Origin: CBDBZL01 sp031399025
Lineage (GTDB): Bacteria > Pseudomonadota > Alphaproteobacteria > Sphingomonadales > Sphingomonadaceae
Assembly (NCBI GenBank): GCA_031399025.1
Contig: JANNOJ010000050.1
Location: 1-64,000 of the forward strand
Reading direction: 5' to 3'
DNA length: 64,000 nucleotides
The notes under the pieces were generated by a model. That model was not told where the DNA came from, did not search any database, and saw nothing but the letters and a program-made list of their open reading frames with translations. Positions 62,308 to 64,000 of this stretch are shown one piece after another. The position numbers and the translations under genes are program-made. Each line of letters opens with the position of its first letter. The stretch's first letter is position 1.

Positions 62308-64000
62308 ATGACAGTTTCCGCCGGCCCGGGGGCGGTTCTAAGCGCTGCGGCAAGCCCGGCGGACAGCGACGCCGGCCACCTTTCCGCCGCCCCCTACCTG
62401 TCGTTTACCGGGGCGCTGGCGGCCCTGTGCGCCGCGGTGCTGCTGTGCTGGCCCATGCTCTTATCCAGCGCGCCGCTGATCTTCACCGATACGATCAGCT
62501 ACTGGTCCAATGGCGAGGCGCTCTGGTTCCGCGTGCTGGTGATGGCCGGCCGCATCGTGCCAGGGCTGGGCGAGCAGGTGTTGCAGCAGGCGGCAGCCGG
62601 GGGCGGCGTCGACCAGGCGGCGGGCGGGAATGTCGCGCTCACGCTGCGCTCGCTGCCCTATTCCGCGTTCCTCTACCCCACCGCCCTGTCGCCGGCGGGA
62701 CTCGTGCTGACCTGCATCCTGCAGACCGCGATGACGCTGTGGGCGTTCCTCGGCCTGGTCCCGCCGCTCACCGCGCAGGAGCGCAGGCGCGCGCTGGTCG
62801 GTTTCGCGGCGGTGGGCGCGCTCACCACGCTGCCGTGGTTCGCCTCCTATGCGATGCCCGATCTGCTGGGCGCGGTGCTGCCGATCTACTATGCGCTGGC
62901 GCTGCGGCGGATCGACGGCATGGGTCCGGGGCGCCAGATCCTGCTGGGCGGGCTGGCCGCCTTTGCCGTGATGGCGCATTATGGCAACCTGCCGCTCGCT
63001 TTGGTGCTGGCCGTGGCCGTCATGCTGTGGCGCGCCTGGAGGAGGCGCTTCACGCCGGGCCTGCTCGCGATCTGCCTGCTCCCGGTGATCGTGCCGGCCG
63101 GGGTCAACCTCGCGATCAGCGCCTACATGGCCTCGCTCGGCCCGCCTGGCACCGCGGCCCCGGCCAGGCAGGAGATGGCGGGTGCCGGCCCGACCGAGAT
63201 GGCGCTCGTGCTGGCGGTCGCCCCGGCGGACGCCCCGCCCCGGCCCGCGCCCGCGCCGACTTCAGACCCCGCCGCAGCGACCGCGGCGACGGCCCCGGCG
63301 CCCCGCCGCGCCCCGCCCGCGCCCGCGCCCGCGCCCAATGGCATCTCGCTCACCCCCAACCGCATCCCCGCGCTGCTTGCGCGCTCGGTGGGTGACGGAC
63401 CGGGCCGCTGGTACCTGCAGGAGGAATGCGACCAGGGCGCCAGCTATGCCGTGTGCGAATTGTTCGACACCATCCCCGACAACATGCACCAGTTCCTGTG
63501 GGTGGGGCTCGGCCGCGCCACCGACGAGCAGATGGCGCGCATCCGGGCCGAAGAAATGGGCATCGTCCTGGCCGCCTTCCGCCGCTACCCGCTGGAGCAG
63601 ATCGGGGCGACGCTGGCCAATGCGGGCCAGCAGTTCGCCATGATCGGCACCAGCGACCTGTGGCTCTACACGCCCGCGGACCAGGCCAAGGTCCTCAACG
63701 ATGTCCGCGTGACCGGCGGCAATTCGCAGCGCAACGATGCCATCAGGGCGTTCGAGTGGGTGGCGCTGGTCGCCACGGCCGCATCGTTGCTGGTCCTGGG
63801 CTGGCGCGTCGTTACCGGCCGCACGCGCCATTTCCTCACCGAGGCGGCGCTGATGGTGTTCTTCGCGCTGGTAGTGAACGCGGCCATCTTCGGTGGCCTG
63901 TCGGCGCCGGTCGACCGCTACCAGTCGCGCATGGCCTGGTTGATCCCGGCCCTGCTCGCGCTCGACCTGGCGCTGCAGCCGCATTTCGCGCGCCCGAGGA
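62308..64000 (+). CDS. large membrane protein, runs off the right edge (partial)
   Basis: ATG 62308 opens at least 564 codons with no stop before the window end. It has a helix at about 35-55 followed by IFTDTISYWSNG, further membrane helices to about residue 275, then an Ala/Pro-rich linker (about 290-345, with many APAP repeats). A soluble segment follows (GRWYLQEECDQGASYAVCELFDTIPDNMHQF, two Cys), and two or three more helices (VALVATAASLLVLGW, FFALVVNAAIFGG) lead to the cut. The ending SAPVDRYQSRMAWLIPALLALDLAL resembles uncharacterised proteins of polysaccharide loci. Family not assigned. Confidence 0.7.
   Translation, partial: MTVSAGPGAVLSAAASPADSDAGHLSAAPYLSFTGALAALCAAVLLCWPMLLSSAPLIFTDTISYWSNGEALWFRVLVMAGRIVPGLGEQVLQQAAAGGGVDQAAGGNVALTLRSLPYSAFLYPTALSPAGLVLTCILQTAMTLWAFLGLVPPLTAQERRRALVGFAAVGALTTLPWFASYAMPDLLGAVLPIYYALALRRIDGMGPGRQILLGGLAAFAVMAHYGNLPLALVLAVAVMLWRAWRRRFTPGLLAICLLPVIVPAGVNLAISAYMASLGPPGTAAPARQEMAGAGPTEMALVLAVAPADAPPRPAPAPTSDPAAATAATAPAPRRAPPAPAPAPNGISLTPNRIPALLARSVGDGPGRWYLQEECDQGASYAVCELFDTIPDNMHQFLWVGLGRATDEQMARIRAEEMGIVLAAFRRYPLEQIGATLANAGQQFAMIGTSDLWLYTPADQAKVLNDVRVTGGNSQRNDAIRAFEWVALVATAASLLVLGWRVVTGRTRHFLTEAALMVFFALVVNAAIFGGLSAPVDRYQSRMAWLIPALLALDLALQPHFARPR

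Noticed and set aside
63250..63340. GC-rich short repeats as a CRISPR-like or tandem array
   Set aside because: They are in-frame Ala/Pro codons of a linker inside a continuous coding frame, with no regular spacer pattern.

Overview
The window is about 64 kb of high-GC chromosomal DNA from an alphaproteobacterium, most likely a sphingomonad (Sphingomonadales, possibly Erythrobacteraceae). Evidence: two PEP-CTERM proteins with the sphingomonad-type PExxWAxxLxGxGxxG..RRR anchor, the rpmH-rnpA-yidD-yidC-engB block, dnaA next to rpsT, a rpsT-mutM-ubiE-ubiB-coaBC run, and a secB-Tim44-Smr block.

Region 1 (1-9.3 kb) is a minus-strand formaldehyde/formate locus. It runs aromatic-acid-type MFS transporter, frmA, a 29-aa ORF, a VOC protein, fghA, fdsG, fdsB, mobA, fdsA, fdsD, fdhD. 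The formaldehyde-to-formate half (frmA, fghA) is intact. The formate-to-CO2 half is decaying: fdsA has lost roughly 550 internal codons including its metal-centre and active-site domains, fdsB carries three single-base frameshifts plus a TGC-to-TGA nonsense change, and fdhD is cut after 45 codons by an IS630-family element at the left edge. mobA, fdsG and fdsD still read open. A divergent periplasmic Cu/Zn superoxide dismutase follows.

Region 2 (9.6-31 kb) is mostly housekeeping: FzlA-like protein, GNAT, comM, the ribosome/membrane-insertion block, a CHASE2-GGDEF(degenerate)-EAL c-di-GMP protein, a GST, a tandem pair of PEP-CTERM proteins, cupin, dapE, a dicarboxylate symporter, nth, a voltage-gated-type channel, dapB, a class III sirtuin, a multi-pass membrane protein and a MoeB/ThiF enzyme. 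Between engB and the EAL gene is a small unit not explained by these genes: a 12-codon ORF with an AGGAGG site inside a hairpin, followed by a strong terminator.

Region 3 (31-46 kb) carries dnaA, rpsT, mutM, ubiE, ubiB, coaBC and dut. A vitamin B12 uptake operon (btuB, btuF, btuC, btuD) lies between coaBC and dut.

Region 4 (46-52.7 kb) has a DUF4136 lipoprotein, trpS, murJ, secB, a Tim44-like protein, an Smr protein and a PsiE-like protein.

Region 5 (52.7-54.7 kb) is gene-poor debris with a broken IS5-family transposase. Region 6 (54.7-64 kb) is a surface-glycan locus: CmoA-like methyltransferase, three GT2 and one GT4 glycosyltransferases, the relic of a polysaccharide flippase, a UDP-galactopyranose-mutase-like FAD enzyme, and a large membrane protein that runs off the right edge. 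I saw no tRNA, rRNA, CRISPR array or defence system.
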